From Azophilus sp965220425 (GTDB lineage Bacteria; Pseudomonadota; Gammaproteobacteria; Pseudomonadales; Azotimanducaceae): a stretch of 64,000 nucleotides of DNA. Under the pieces are notes generated by a model, which was not told the origin of the DNA, searched no databases, and saw only the letters and a program-made list of their open reading frames with translations. This document shows, piece after piece, positions 51,590-61,216 of this stretch. Every line of letters begins with the position of its first letter. Position 1 is the first letter of the stretch. The position numbers were made by a program, and so were the translations under genes. The DNA lies in NCBI GenBank assembly GCA_965220425.1, contig OZ244830.1, forward strand, positions 4,650,001-4,714,000, read 5' to 3'.

Positions 51590-51699
51590 CGCATTGCCAG
51601 TGTTCCGTCAGCACCGAAAATTAGAGTAAGAAGGCGATGTTCGCGAGGGGTAGAATGCCACGGGAGCACGCTGTTGGGGGGAGCCGGTGGAGGGTTTCC

Positions 51700-51790
51700 A
51701 TGAAGAAATACATCGTTCGTCTCACGGAGGAGGAGCGAGAGACGTGCCGCGAGACGGTGCGGAAGTTGCGTGGCGGTTACGAGGTAGTCC
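51700..51790 (+). pseudogene. N-terminal fragment of an IS630-type transposase
   Basis: MKKYIVRLTEEERETCRETV followed by RKLRGG is the characteristic start of IS630-family transposases. The continuation expected (a helix-turn-helix with QILL) is not in this frame, although a related RTALVVAA stretch follows. From about 51790 to 52040 I see only non-coding remnants. Confidence 0.6.
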
Positions 51791-52040
51791 TCCGGACAGC
51801 GCTTGTGGTAGCCGCCAGGGACAGGTCCGGTACCGTAGGGCGGGGGCGTCTCCCATACGCCGCTTCCATCTTCCGGACATTCGTCTGGCCCGTGCCGCAG
51901 CAGGGCGCATTCGATCGCCTATTCAAATGCGCGCTCGGAGATCTTTGGAGTCATGCCGGCCTCTCCACTTCGAGGTGGCGCCTGCGCGGCGGCGTCACAG
52001 TCCAATACCACAGCATGTCACAGTTCGATGTCATAGCTTG

Positions 52041-52601
52041 TCACAGTTCCGCGCCCGATTTCAGGATGCTATCCGCCAACCGGTAGTGTCGTGTCGGGTC
52101 CGTCGGCGCGGTACCCGCTTCGGCAACCAGCCCTTTTGCCACAAGCGCCTTCAAGTCTCGCTGGAGTGTCCGACGATTCGTTCCGAGGCAGAGCCCCACG
52201 TAGTCCTGAATCGTGAGACGTCCGTGCTCGATGATGTGGCCGAGAGCGGTCGCCTGCCGGTCGGACAACGCGTGCTGCCGCACCAGGATGTCCTGGCGGA
52301 TCGTCCGCTCTCCCCGCACCTTGATTTCGTCGAGTTGGGTTGCCAACCCAGCGGTGAAGAACTCGAGCCATGCGGTGAGATCCATGTCTTTCTCGCGCAC
52401 CCCTTGGATCGTGCGGTAGAAGGCGTTTCGGTCCCGGTCGTAGTACTCGCTGATGGTGAAGAGGCGCTTGTGAATCTCGCGAATCAGTCCCTCGGTGATC
52501 GGACCACAGATAGTGCTGTGGAATTCCGGGCAGCTCCCGCGGGATTGGACACTTGAACGGCTCCTGGGCAAACATCCCTCAGCGCCCTGCAACCCACTCA
52601 T
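52041..52601 (-). pseudogene. Fic-family protein, C-terminal half only
   Basis: From about 52505 leftwards the protein reads YYDRDRNAFYRTIQGVREKD and LTAWLEFFTAGLATQLDEIK, the segment that follows the AMP-transfer core in Fic proteins, and then a winged-helix tail (LTIQDYVGLCLGTNRRTLQR DLKALVAKG). The HPFxDGNGR catalytic motif is missing because homology stops at about 52505, where an unrelated gene fragment on the other strand begins. AMP transfer is therefore impossible. Confidence 0.75.
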
Positions 52602-53055
52602 CGCCGGCGCCTTTTTTCGCGCTGGCTACATCGAATCCTGGGGCCGCGGCATCGAGAAGATCAATCGCGAGTGCCGCGAGCATGGCATCGATCCACCCGT
52701 GTATGACACTAGCATGTCCGGGCTGATGCTGACCTTCCAGGCGAATCCCGAACACTTGATTGAAGGGCTCGGCGAGGCTTGGGCAACAAGCATCCTGGAA
52801 GAAAAGGTCGGAGAAAAGGTCGGAGAAAACGCCGGTAAAAAGGTCGGAGAAAACGCGGGTAAAAGACTGACCCGCAACCAGCAGCAGATATTGGAATTAC
52901 TACGGCAGCATCCCCACATGGCGGCACGCGAACTGGCGCGGCAGGTTGGGATTTCCAGCCGAAAGATAGAGCAGAACATCGCCAGACTGAAGGAACTGCA
53001 ACTCCTCAAGCGTATCGGCCCCGCCAGAGGCGGCCACTGGGAAGTACTGAAATGA
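52495..53055 (+). pseudogene. AlbA/RecG-like ATP-binding regulator, C-terminal half only
   Basis: From 52507 the protein reads IVLWNSGQLPRDWTLERLLG, HPSAPCNPLIAGAFFRAGYI and ESWGRGIEKINRECREHGID, the C-terminal HATPase_c_4-like region of AlbA_2/RecG-like proteins, then a charged repeat (EKVGEKVGENAGKKVGENAG) and a winged helix (MAARELARQVGISSRKIEQN). The N-terminal AlbA_2 domain is absent. The repeat is encoded by imperfect direct repeats around 52799-52866. The stop overlaps the hsdR start as ATGA, so it was part of a type I restriction operon. Confidence 0.75.
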
Positions 53056-54718
53056 CCAGCCTGGACCAACCCGAACGTGCCACGCAGAATCGGGTCATCG
53101 CCCTCTTCCGCGACGAACTGGACTACCGATATCTCGGCGACTGGGCCGACCGCGACGGCAACAGCAACATCGAAAATTGCCTGCTCTCGGCATGGCTGAC
53201 CAAGTGCGGTTACGCGTCGACGCAGATAACTCGGCTCGCCACAAACTCCACACCGAAGCCGACAACCACAACCGCACGCTCTACGGCAACAACCAGGCTG
53301 TCTATAACTTGCTGCGCTACGGCGTACCCGTGAAGACCGAGGCGGGCAAGGTGACGGAAACCATCCACCTCATCAACTGGCGGGAGCCGGAGCGGAACGA
53401 TTTCGCCATTGCCGAGGAGGTGACGCTCAAGGGGAACCATGAGCGGCGGCCCGACATCGTGCTGTATGTAAATGGCATCGCCGTCGGAGTTCTTGAGTTG
53501 AAGAACAGCCGCGTGAGTATCGGTGACGGTATCCGCCAGAACCTCTCCAATCAGCAGCCTGAGTTCAACGCCTGGTTCTTCAGCACGGTACAGTTCATTT
53601 TTGCCGGCAACGACTCCGCGGGCCTGCCGTACGGCACCGTCGGCACGCCGGAAAATTCTTTCTCAAGTGGAAGGAGGACGAAGACGACAACAGCCGCCTC
53701 AAGCTCGACAAATACTTGCTCAAGATGTGTCGCAAGGATCGGCTGATCGAGTTGATGCACGACTTTGTGCTTTTCGATGGCGGCGTGAAGAAGTTGCCAA
53801 GGGCACACCAGTATTTCGGCATCAAGGCGGCGCAGGCGTCGGTGCGCCGGAAGAAGGGCGGAATCATCTGGCACACGCAGGGCAGCGGCAAGAGCATCGT
53901 GATGGTGTTGCTTGCGAAGTGGATTCTGGAGAACAACCCAAACGCCCGAGTCGCCATCATCACTGACCGCGATGAGTTGGACAAACAGATCGAAGGCGTG
54001 TTCATAGGTGTGGGTATCCCCATCGCCAGAAGCACCAGCGGTCGCAACCTGATGACCCAACTCGGTCAAGCCACGCCGCGGCTGTTGTGCTCGCTGGTGC
54101 ATAAGTTCCGCCGCAAGGACGTTGACGACTTCGATGCCTATATCAAGGCTCTGGAAGCCCAGCCCAGCCCGACCGTTGGCGAGGTGTTCGTATTCGTGGA
54201 CGAGTGTCACCGTACCCAGAGCGGCAAGCTGCATCGCGTAATGAAGGCGATGATGCCGAATCTCGCTTTTGTCGGTTTCACCGGTACGCCGCTGCTCAAG
54301 AAGGACGCGCGGACTAGCCTGGAAGTGTTCGGCAGCTACATTCATACCTACAAGTCCTCCGACGAATCGCGGAACTGGCGCAGAACGTAGAGGCGGGGCT
54401 CGCGGAGGACATACCTGAGCAGTTGAAGCGCAGTCCAGCGCTTCGGGCGCTATACAACAACCTTAAGAAGGCTGGCGAGACACCCGCGCTGGCGGATCAT
54501 GTGGCCGAAGCGCTAGACGAGTATGCGGTCTCCAACAACCCAATACTGGAGAAGGCGATGGAGATCGACGCTGTGGTGAAACGGGTCCGGCCGGACGGAT
54601 GGCGCGGGATCCAGGCCCGAGAGCAAGTAATAAAGGCCGCTTTGTATAAGTATCTGCAAGACGAGGCCGAAGTGGAGCGAATCTTCCTCATCGTCAAGGC
54701 GCAGAGTGAGTACTGTTC
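53052..54718 (+). pseudogene. hsdR: Type I restriction endonuclease subunit R, frameshifted and deleted
   Basis: Three frames together give an HsdR: 53052 onward (ERATQNRVIALFRDELDYRY, LLSAWLTKCGY), 53215-53660 (AVYNLLRYGVPVKTEAGKV, DIVLYVNGIAVGVLELKNSR with the PD-(D/E)xK-like nuclease site, QPEFNAWFFSTVQF) and 53716-54350 (HTQGSGKSIVMVLLAKWIL Walker A, FVDECHRTQSGKLHRVMKA DEAD-like box, GFTGTPLLKKDA). After GSYIHTYKS the sequence jumps to AGLAEDIPEQLKRSPALRAL and ends at VKAQSEY, losing several hundred residues of motor and C-terminal domains. No hsdM or hsdS is present. Restriction activity is lost. Confidence 0.88.
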
Positions 54719-54899
54719 TTCCATGGCAACAACCGGACACGTAGGTCGTGTCCGCTTATCGTCGTTCAGGAAACTCCATCATCCAACAAGCGTCGCCTCG
54801 GCGGCAGGCGGTACTCCCCGGACGCTTACACTTCGACGGCAGGCGGCATTTGCCGAACGCTTACTTTGCATCATCCTCGCGAGCCAATGGTCCGAAACC

Positions 54900-55328
54900 T
54901 TAGCGTTGGGGTTGCGCGCCTTTCTCAATTCCTGCTGAAACGGAGGCGCTCTGCCGAAGTCGCGTGGAAATCCGACGCACGAGAGTATCCTTTGGTGGTA
55001 GCTTGGCATTGGTCATGCCAAGCTCCCTGGCCAAAACGCCTAATTCACCTTTTACTGTCATTCGACGAAGCTCGATTTCTATCTCTTCACCACGCTTCGC
55101 GCATTCCGTCAAATGGCCTATGGTCCGGCGCGCTTCATTCGTATCTAAACGTCGACTAACTTTGCGTGTCTGCTTCTCTGATTTCGGTAGTAGGACGTTT
55201 AGTCTTCGTTCTATCCTTAGAATCTGACCTGACAACTCCTTTAGGATGCCTTTTACATCCGAAATCTCCAAAACAAGCAACTCGATATCTTCTTTTGTTG
55301 CGGTGATAGATCTATCATCCAGATTCAC
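54900..55328 (-). CDS. Unknown 142-residue helical protein coupled to a ParA-like ATPase
   Basis: I do not recognise this family. The N-terminal half (DIELLVLEISDVKGILKEL, SGQILRIERRLNVLLPKSEK) has heptad-like hydrophobic spacing and is probably a coiled coil; the C-terminal half is basic (RRMTVKGELGVLARELGMTN, RRISTRLRQSASVS). Its ATG overlaps the stop of the ParA-like gene as ATGA, so the two are co-translated. ParA-type ATPases usually have a small partner that stimulates ATP hydrolysis and binds DNA or cargo; this protein sits in that place but lacks visible ParB motifs. A type III restriction locus lies upstream on the same strand. Confidence 0.6.
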   Translation of the reverse strand: MNLDDRSITATKEDIELLVLEISDVKGILKELSGQILRIERRLNVLLPKSEKQTRKVSRRLDTNEARRTIGHLTECAKRGEEIEIELRRMTVKGELGVLARELGMTNAKLPPKDTLVRRISTRLRQSASVSAGIEKGAQPQR

Positions 55329-56182
55329 AAGATAGTCCTCGTCTCATTCCAGAGGGACTGGAAGTTCTGCTGAAGTTCCATTGGCGTCTGTCGATTAGTT
55401 ATTGCGTCTCGCAATGATGCCCGATCAGGAATCCAAGTGTCCATGAAATGTACATCAAGTTGATTGCTCCGAGCAGCCTCTAGGCACGCTGCACGAACGT
55501 CGTGAATCCATGCACTCGCCGCTTTCGTAGGATAACCCCCATATGTCCTCGCACGGTTTGCAAAAACGGCCAAGCGAGGCAATGGGTGGGGTTGAATCAC
55601 ATGCCGCAATCCTGAAATTAGTAGACCAACCCCTTTTGCAGCAAAGAAATCCGGATTAAAAGGAATCAAGACCAAGTCGCAACAGGTTAGTACGCTATAG
55701 GACAGCACAGTAAAGGAGGGAGGGCAGTCAAACAAGACAAAATCATAGTCGGGTAAGTTTCCCGAGTTTGCGATTCGCCCTAGAAGATTCTTAACAAAGA
55801 ATTTACCTTTCCCCGGATCCGTATTTGTCAATTCCAACCAATATAGTTGCTCGGTCGAAGGAACGAAGTGGTACCGGTCTTTAAGCCTATACACGAAGCC
55901 ATTGTCTGCGTTGAATCCTGTCAAGTCGCTATCGAGATGCCGCTGAAGCGCGGAAAATATATTCCGTTTGTTGTCTTTACTTCGTTGATACCACCTATCG
56001 AATTTCCCGATCGATGCCCCATCCGCATCTAATGCGATAGCTTGGGTCAGGGACATTTGTGCGTCAAGGTCAAAAATTAGAACTTTGGACCGTTCAAACG
56101 TCGAAACAATATCACCCAAGCACCAAGTTAGAGTGGTCTTGCCCACTCCACCCTTAAAGTTGATTGTGGCTATAGTCTTCAT
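55325..56182 (-). CDS. ParA-like (MinD/AAA_31) ATPase, orphan
   Basis: A 285-residue protein with the deviant Walker A loop KGGVGKTT at residues 10-17 in MKTIATINFKGGVGKTTLTW, a switch I/Walker A' Asp in LIFDLDAQMSLTQAI near 40, Walker B YDFVLFDCPPSF near 147 and LVLIPFNPDFFAAKGV near 172. This is the ParA/Soj architecture without an N-terminal helix-turn-helix. No ParB or centromere repeat is seen; the next gene, overlapping by 4 bp, is a novel coiled-coil protein. The DNA is visibly more A+T rich than its surroundings, suggesting recent acquisition. The ATG at 56182 begins the strand; a TTG at 56188 is an alternative. Confidence 0.85.
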   Translation of the reverse strand: MKTIATINFKGGVGKTTLTWCLGDIVSTFERSKVLIFDLDAQMSLTQAIALDADGASIGKFDRWYQRSKDNKRNIFSALQRHLDSDLTGFNADNGFVYRLKDRYHFVPSTEQLYWLELTNTDPGKGKFFVKNLLGRIANSGNLPDYDFVLFDCPPSFTVLSYSVLTCCDLVLIPFNPDFFAAKGVGLLISGLRHVIQPHPLPRLAVFANRARTYGGYPTKAASAWIHDVRAACLEAARSNQLDVHFMDTWIPDRASLRDAITNRQTPMELQQNFQSLWNETRTIL

Positions 56183-56387
56183 TGTCAATCAATGCGTTAC
56201 TGGGCTCGTTATGAGCTTCCGGGAAGGAAAAACGGATACTACGCAGAAACTCCAGCGGCGAAATCGTAGCACGCGCATCGCCATCTTCCAAGGTCACTGA
56301 TCAGTGCGCTTAAACTTGCTGTGGTACTGAGGCGGGATTACAGCTTCTATGATTTCGCTCGCTGGTTTTCGAGGCAAGGGTCAACAT

Positions 56388-57138
56388 TCAATTTGGATCG
56401 ACCATCCGATTCAGGATTGTCCCAACATAGCTATCCTTGTCTTCTTCCTGGAACAGAATGTGCCTCTTCTGCATCTCGCTCTTCTTCATAGCCCATCGCT
56501 TGCCCATCGTCGAAGAAGGCGTGTTCGAAACGATGAAGGACTCCAGGCTCACAGTCGGGTCGCGGAGGCGTTGTTCAATCTCCTTAATGGTGTGAAAAAA
56601 CTCGATCTTTGGATCGCGCGGACCGAGGTTCCGGATTCCCTTGGGGTCCACAAAGATGACGTGCTGCTGACCATCATCGAGCAACCACAAGATGAAGTCG
56701 GGGTGGAAGTTTCCGGCTTCAAAAAAGCCCACCCCGCGACCCTTACTCAAGTTTCGCAACAGGTAGAGTTCGCGGGTCTCGAAGAATTTGGCATGTCCAT
56801 CGTGGAACGCCTTCAGATCCTCAACGAAGATTCGTTCGCCTTTGTTCAGCGGAGCGGGGCTAATTTCGACAACGTGCGTGTCAAGACAGAGCAAGGGTTG
56901 GTACAGGTGTCTCCCGAACCAGATGGCTCTTATGCCTTGGAACTCCCAAGGCTGCAACTCACCTTCCTGGATCAGGGCTTTCAACTCTCCGAGCTTGGCA
57001 ACAATCTCCTCCTGTGATTTATCGATCAGGATGCGATAATAGCCCTCACCGGGTAAATCCTCCACGCAGAGGAAGTTCGGGTCGTCGCCCTCAAGGTAAC
57101 GGTATTCGAGATGAGGAAGTTCCCACTCCTGCCCTCTC
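56388..57138 (-). pseudogene. res: 3' part of the IS-interrupted type III res gene (endonuclease domain)
   Basis: The frame reads EWELPHLEYRYLEGDDPNFL, CVEDLPGEGYYRI, then GNFHPDFILWLLDDGQQHVI and FVDPKGI, a PD-(D/E)xK nuclease site in which Asp, Asp and Lys fall in HPDF and VDPK. This is the C-terminal nuclease domain of type III Res. Its natural upstream part is 58717-61216 on the same strand, beyond the inserted element; the joint lies after TFRKQR in the distal part. The terminus is RMVDPN at 56388. The 205 bp to parA hold no gene. Confidence 0.88.
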
Positions 57139-57202
57139 TGCCAACATGACTGAGACACCGGCGACCTTTGGATTTACTGTAGGGCGGTGGAGGTGAAAAC
57201 CG

Positions 57203-57685
57203 ATGACCGCAGAGAGAGACTCGATGACATTGAATGAGATTTCCTATTCGGCCCTGGGGGCCGAGGAGCGTAGCGACGAGGCCCCCAGGGCCGGCCGCGC
57301 CAGAACGACGCCAGACCCGGAGGTTGTGGCCAAGCCGAAGCGACGCCAGTTCACCGCGCAGTATCGGCTGCGGATCCTGGAGGAGGCCGATCGCTGCACA
57401 CGGCCCGGCGAGGTGGGCCGCCTGCTTCGCCGCGAGGGGTTGTACAGCTCGCATCTGGCGACTTGGCGCAGGGCGCGGCGCAAGGGCTCGCTGCGGGAGT
57501 TGGCCGCGAAGAAGCGCGGCGCGAAACCGACCGAACGCAACCCGCTGGCTGCGAAGGTGCGCGCGCTGGAGGCGAAAGTGGCTCGCCTGGAGCACGAGTT
57601 GCACACCGCGCACACGATCCTGGACGTGCAGGGAAAAGTTGCCGGGCTGCTGGGATTGAACCTCGAACACGCAACGCGCTCCTGA
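57203..57685 (+). CDS. IS3-family transposase OrfA
   Basis: A 160-residue basic protein with the IS3 OrfA helix-turn-helix (RRQFTAQYRLRILEEADRCT, SSHLATWRRARRKG near 80-95) and a leucine-zipper-like coiled coil (LAAKVRALEAKVARLEHELH) for multimerisation. It ends in TGA that overlaps the ATG of OrfB as TGATG. The fusion transposase may instead form by -1 slippage near the end, as in other IS3 members. OrfA binds the inverted repeats. Confidence 0.88.
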   Translation: MTAERDSMTLNEISYSALGAEERSDEAPRAGRARTTPDPEVVAKPKRRQFTAQYRLRILEEADRCTRPGEVGRLLRREGLYSSHLATWRRARRKGSLRELAAKKRGAKPTERNPLAAKVRALEAKVARLEHELHTAHTILDVQGKVAGLLGLNLEHATRS

Positions 57686-58683
57686 TGGCGGCCCAACCGC
57701 TTGCAGCGCAGGTCGGCGTCGTGCCGGCGTGCCGGGCACTGGGCGTGTCGCGGGCGACCTTCTACCGTCGTCAGAGGTCAACTCCCGGGCACCAGCAGCC
57801 CCGTCCAACGCCCGCCCGGGCGCTGTGTGAGTCCGAGCGCGAGCAGGTCCTCGATGTGCTCGCCGGCCCACGCTTCGTCGACCGTGCGCCGGCGGAGGTC
57901 GTGGCGACGCTGCTCGACGAAGGCCACTACCTGTGCTCGGAGCGCACGATGTATCGGATCCTGGCCGCCAACCAGCCGGTCCGAGAGCGGCGCAATCAGC
58001 GTGAGCACCCCCAGTACACCAAACCTGAGCTGGTGGCCACGGCGCCGAACCAGACCTGGTCCTGGGACATCACCAAGCTGTTGGGGCCGACGAAGTGGAC
58101 GTACTTCTACCTCTACGTCGTGCTCGACATCTTCAGCCGCTACGCGGTGGGCTGGATGGTCGCCAATCGGGAGAACTCGGCGCTGGCCGGTCGGCTGATC
58201 GAGGAGACCTGCCGCAAGCAAGGCGTCGAGCCCCGGGTGCTGACGCTGCACTCCGACCGCGGCGCGCCGATGACGAGCAAGTGCACCGCACAGCTTCTCG
58301 CCGACCTCGGCGTGACGCGCTCGCTGAGCCGCCCCCAAGTCTCCGATGACAACCCGTTCTCAGAGGCCCAGTTCAAGACCCTGAAGTACCATCCCGGCTT
58401 TCCCGGGCGCTTCCCCGACATCGCGGCGGCCACCGACTTCTGCCGATCGTTCTTCCCTTGGTACAACACCGAGCATCGCCACGCGGGGATCGCCATGCTC
58501 ACACCCGACGATGTCCATCACGGTCGCGCCCGGGCCGTGCTGGCACGGCGCGAGCGTACCCTTGAAGCCGCTTGGGACAATCACCCCGAACGCTTCGTTC
58601 GGGGAATCCCGAAACCCAGACCCCTTCCCAAACAGGTCTGGATCAACCCGCCCGCATCAACAACAGGAGGAACTGCACAGTAA
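57685..58683 (+). CDS. IS3-family transposase OrfB (DDE integrase core)
   Basis: A 332-residue protein with the HTH_21-like N-terminal part (VPACRALGVSRATFYRRQ) and the rve core: first Asp in WSWDITKLLG, second Asp in LTLHSDRGAPMTSK, Glu in SDDNPFSEAQFKTLKY, 35 residues apart as in IS3. The NTEHRHAGIAMLTPDDVHHG segment is typical of the IS3 C-terminal part. It appears intact, so the element may still move. Confidence 0.92.
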   Translation: MAAQPLAAQVGVVPACRALGVSRATFYRRQRSTPGHQQPRPTPARALCESEREQVLDVLAGPRFVDRAPAEVVATLLDEGHYLCSERTMYRILAANQPVRERRNQREHPQYTKPELVATAPNQTWSWDITKLLGPTKWTYFYLYVVLDIFSRYAVGWMVANRENSALAGRLIEETCRKQGVEPRVLTLHSDRGAPMTSKCTAQLLADLGVTRSLSRPQVSDDNPFSEAQFKTLKYHPGFPGRFPDIAAATDFCRSFFPWYNTEHRHAGIAMLTPDDVHHGRARAVLARRERTLEAAWDNHPERFVRGIPKPRPLPKQVWINPPASTTGGTAQ

Positions 58684-58716
58684 ATCGCAACCGCCGGTGT
58701 CTCAAAGTCGTTGACA

Positions 58717-61216
58717 GGTTCCGCTGCTTTCGAAAGGTGTAGTAGCGCTCAGTGTATTTCTTTAGCAGCGCAAGGGCGATTTCTTCCCAGAGGCGCACTT
58801 TCTCATAGGAATTCCCGACGAGTTCCTCCGCAGGAATCTGCAAGCGATACCAGGTCTGGTCTCCGAGCAGCGCCTTGATAGTCTGCCGCGTGAGATTCAT
58901 GTTGTACCAGCCGCGCTCGGACTTGAACCGCTCCAACTCAAAATAGATGCGGTCGAAATCGAGAAAGGCCAAGTGTCGGGCTGTCAGATGAGTCTCGTTC
59001 CGCGCGATATCGGCATCACCCCCAGTCAGACCGCGCGACCTCATCGCCTGAATCTTCGGATACCAGTTAAGCAGCACTTGGTTTCTTTGGAGGTATTCCG
59101 TGATCGGATCATTGGCGGGGCCCGGCGCTGCGATGGTAGGGACTGGACCGAGCTTGCGAAAGGCATCGCCAAACTCCGTGCTTACGCCGTTGATCGTCTT
59201 CCTGAGCCCGATAGTCTTGAGCTTCTGCTTTCCGAGGTTATTGATCACCGGTAACAGAAACTCGATGCGGTCTTCGTTGGTGGGCAGACCTTCCTCGTCA
59301 AGGAAGTCCCTGAACTGCGCCATATAGTCGGCATGGATGCCAAAGATACCGAGCGTTTCGAGCAAACCAATGTGTTTCGGCCGATCAGTGTCTTCGGGAA
59401 GCTGTGTCTTGTCGCTACGCTTAAGGCTGAGGTCGTAGCCCTTGAGCCGAACACCGCGTCCGAAGAGTTGAATAATTTGCGCGCCTTCCCCCTTGCCAAC
59501 GTTCATGAGGCCCATTGTCGACACCCGCCAGCTACTCCAGCCCTCGGTGAACTTCTTCGAACCGATGAGCAGGTTTACCGTGGAGTGTGGCTGGTTGATT
59601 TCGTGGAAAAGCGATTCAGCGAATTCGCGCTCGCCTATATCAAGGCCCTTCTCCTCGCACAGCTTCACGAGCTTAGCGTCGTCGCCCACGTTGATTAATC
59701 CAAAGGCTTCGTTTTCGGCGCCCAGCCGCAGAGCCACTTCGCCCGTCACGCCCTTGAGGTTCTCGACATAGAGCTGGCCGCCACCGGGAGCATTAAAGAG
59801 CGTCGCGAGCGTTTCCTCAAAGACCTGCTCCGGCGCAAGCCGCCGAGTGTTGAGATACGAAAAGCGTTCTGCGAACAGGTTTCTTCCCGTTGCGGTGACA
59901 AGGCCCTGATTGAGAACCCGATTGATGCGTTGGATGCTGCCAGCGCGGTCGGCCACGTAGCGGGCCAGGAACCTCAGGATCTCGGCGATGTCCGAGGCGT
60001 CCTGGGCGGCCAGACCTTTTACAACCCGTCCGCCAACGAAGATCCACAGAGGGTTCTCGACGTTGAATGGCCGGAACGTGCTACCTTGCTCACGGTAGAG
60101 CCGTTGCTGCTGGAAGAATGAGAGCAGGCAGGCCACGAGGTATAGCTCAAGATTGTTCTGATGCGTTCCCTCGTCGAGATTGAGGATCTGGTAATCCTTG
60201 CCAAAGCCGTCCGCGTAGAAATACCGGTACGAGTAGTCACACAGCGTACTCTTGGCATACAGTTCGGTGAGCTCGGGGTTTCCCTTCACCGCTTGTCCGA
60301 AGGTGGCCGAGTACTCGAATGAGAATCCCTTTTCGCACAGGGCATTGCGAAACCGCATCCACGCACCTTCTTTTCCCGCACTTGCGCCTCGGTGACCTTC
60401 ATCCACGAGCACTAGGTTGTTCCCTTCGAACGCGTCGATGGCGATGGTCTTGTCACCCATCTCCTCGCGCAGCCGAGTGACTTCGAGTATCTCGACCGCT
60501 TGACCTCTGAACAGCCCGCGACTGTCCTTATTGAATAGCTCAGCGTCGATGCCAGCCGAATCGAACTCGCGTAGGTGCTGTTGCGACAGCCCTTCGTTGG
60601 GCGTAAGAAGAAGGATGCGATTCAACTCGCGTTGCCGACCGTACTGGGTCAAGGTGTACTGGTACTGCAGGATGTTGGCGTGCATCAACAGCGTCTTCCC
60701 GCTGCCAGTTGCCATCCAAAAGGCAAGCTTGTTGAGTTGAGGCCAAGCCTCAGCAGATTCGTCGAACGCGGCGATCTGGTCGATCTCGGGTTTATTCGTG
60801 TTGTAGGCGGCCACATGCACGTTTAGCTCCACGAGCAGCGCCTTGGGATCGCGGAAGTAGCGTTCCAGATATATCTCGGTGAACAGGAGGGCCAAGTACT
60901 GGAAATACTTCCAAATGATCGGCTCTTCACTCCGCGTGGCGCGCCGCGTGTTCAGCCGTCGCGTGTGTTTCACTATGTTCTGATCGTACTCCAACAACAA
61001 TTCGGGAGGCAGTTGCTTCAGGTTGCATTGCTGTGCCGTCAGTGCATGGTGGAAGTGGTGGATATTATTCTCATCCAGACCTTCTAGCGCCTCATCGCGA
61101 AGGTGCTCGGCCAGATCCTCAAAACGCTTCGCATTAAACAGCGACAACAACCACTGGTTTAGCACCAGCTTGTGGACGAACGGCACCTGTGGTCGGTTGT
61201 TGGCCCGGCGGACCAT
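58717..61216 (-). pseudogene. res: 5' part of the type III restriction res gene (helicase domains), split by IS3
   Basis: About 833 codons of the Res subunit: MVRRANNRPQVPFVHKLVLN start, Walker A FWMATGSGKTLLMHAN near 190, DEGH box NNLVLVDEGHRGAS near 285, and motif VI IIQLFGRGVRLKG near 565, then TFRKQR at the IS boundary. The reading frame then runs into the IS and ends artificially at 58643. ATG 61216 overlaps the mod stop by one base (TGATG), the usual coupled mod-res arrangement. The nuclease domain is separated on the far side of the IS, so ATP-driven restriction should be lost while DNA binding may persist. Confidence 0.88.

Larger units (their letters stand above)
57139..58716 (+). 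mobile_element. IS3-family insertion sequence inside res
   Basis: About 1.58 kb with two overlapping transposase genes and imperfect terminal inverted repeats: left end TGCCAACATGACTGAGACAC and CGGCGA, right end (minus strand) TGTCAACGACTTTGAGACAC and CGGCGG. Starting TG and ending CA is typical for IS3. The core match is TGAGACACCGGCG, then GATTTACTGT, so boundaries could be 57151 and 58704 if only the core counts. No convincing target duplication is visible at either boundary. Confidence 0.85.

Noticed and set aside
54719..54899. Possible small gene between hsdR remnant and the 142-residue protein
   Set aside because: It is only read-through of the hsdR frame past the natural QSEY terminus; no start, ribosome site or family resemblance.
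57139..57151. Target-site duplication of the IS3 element
   Set aside because: Bases flanking both candidate boundary pairs (57139/58716 and 57151/58704) do not match, so no duplication is claimed.
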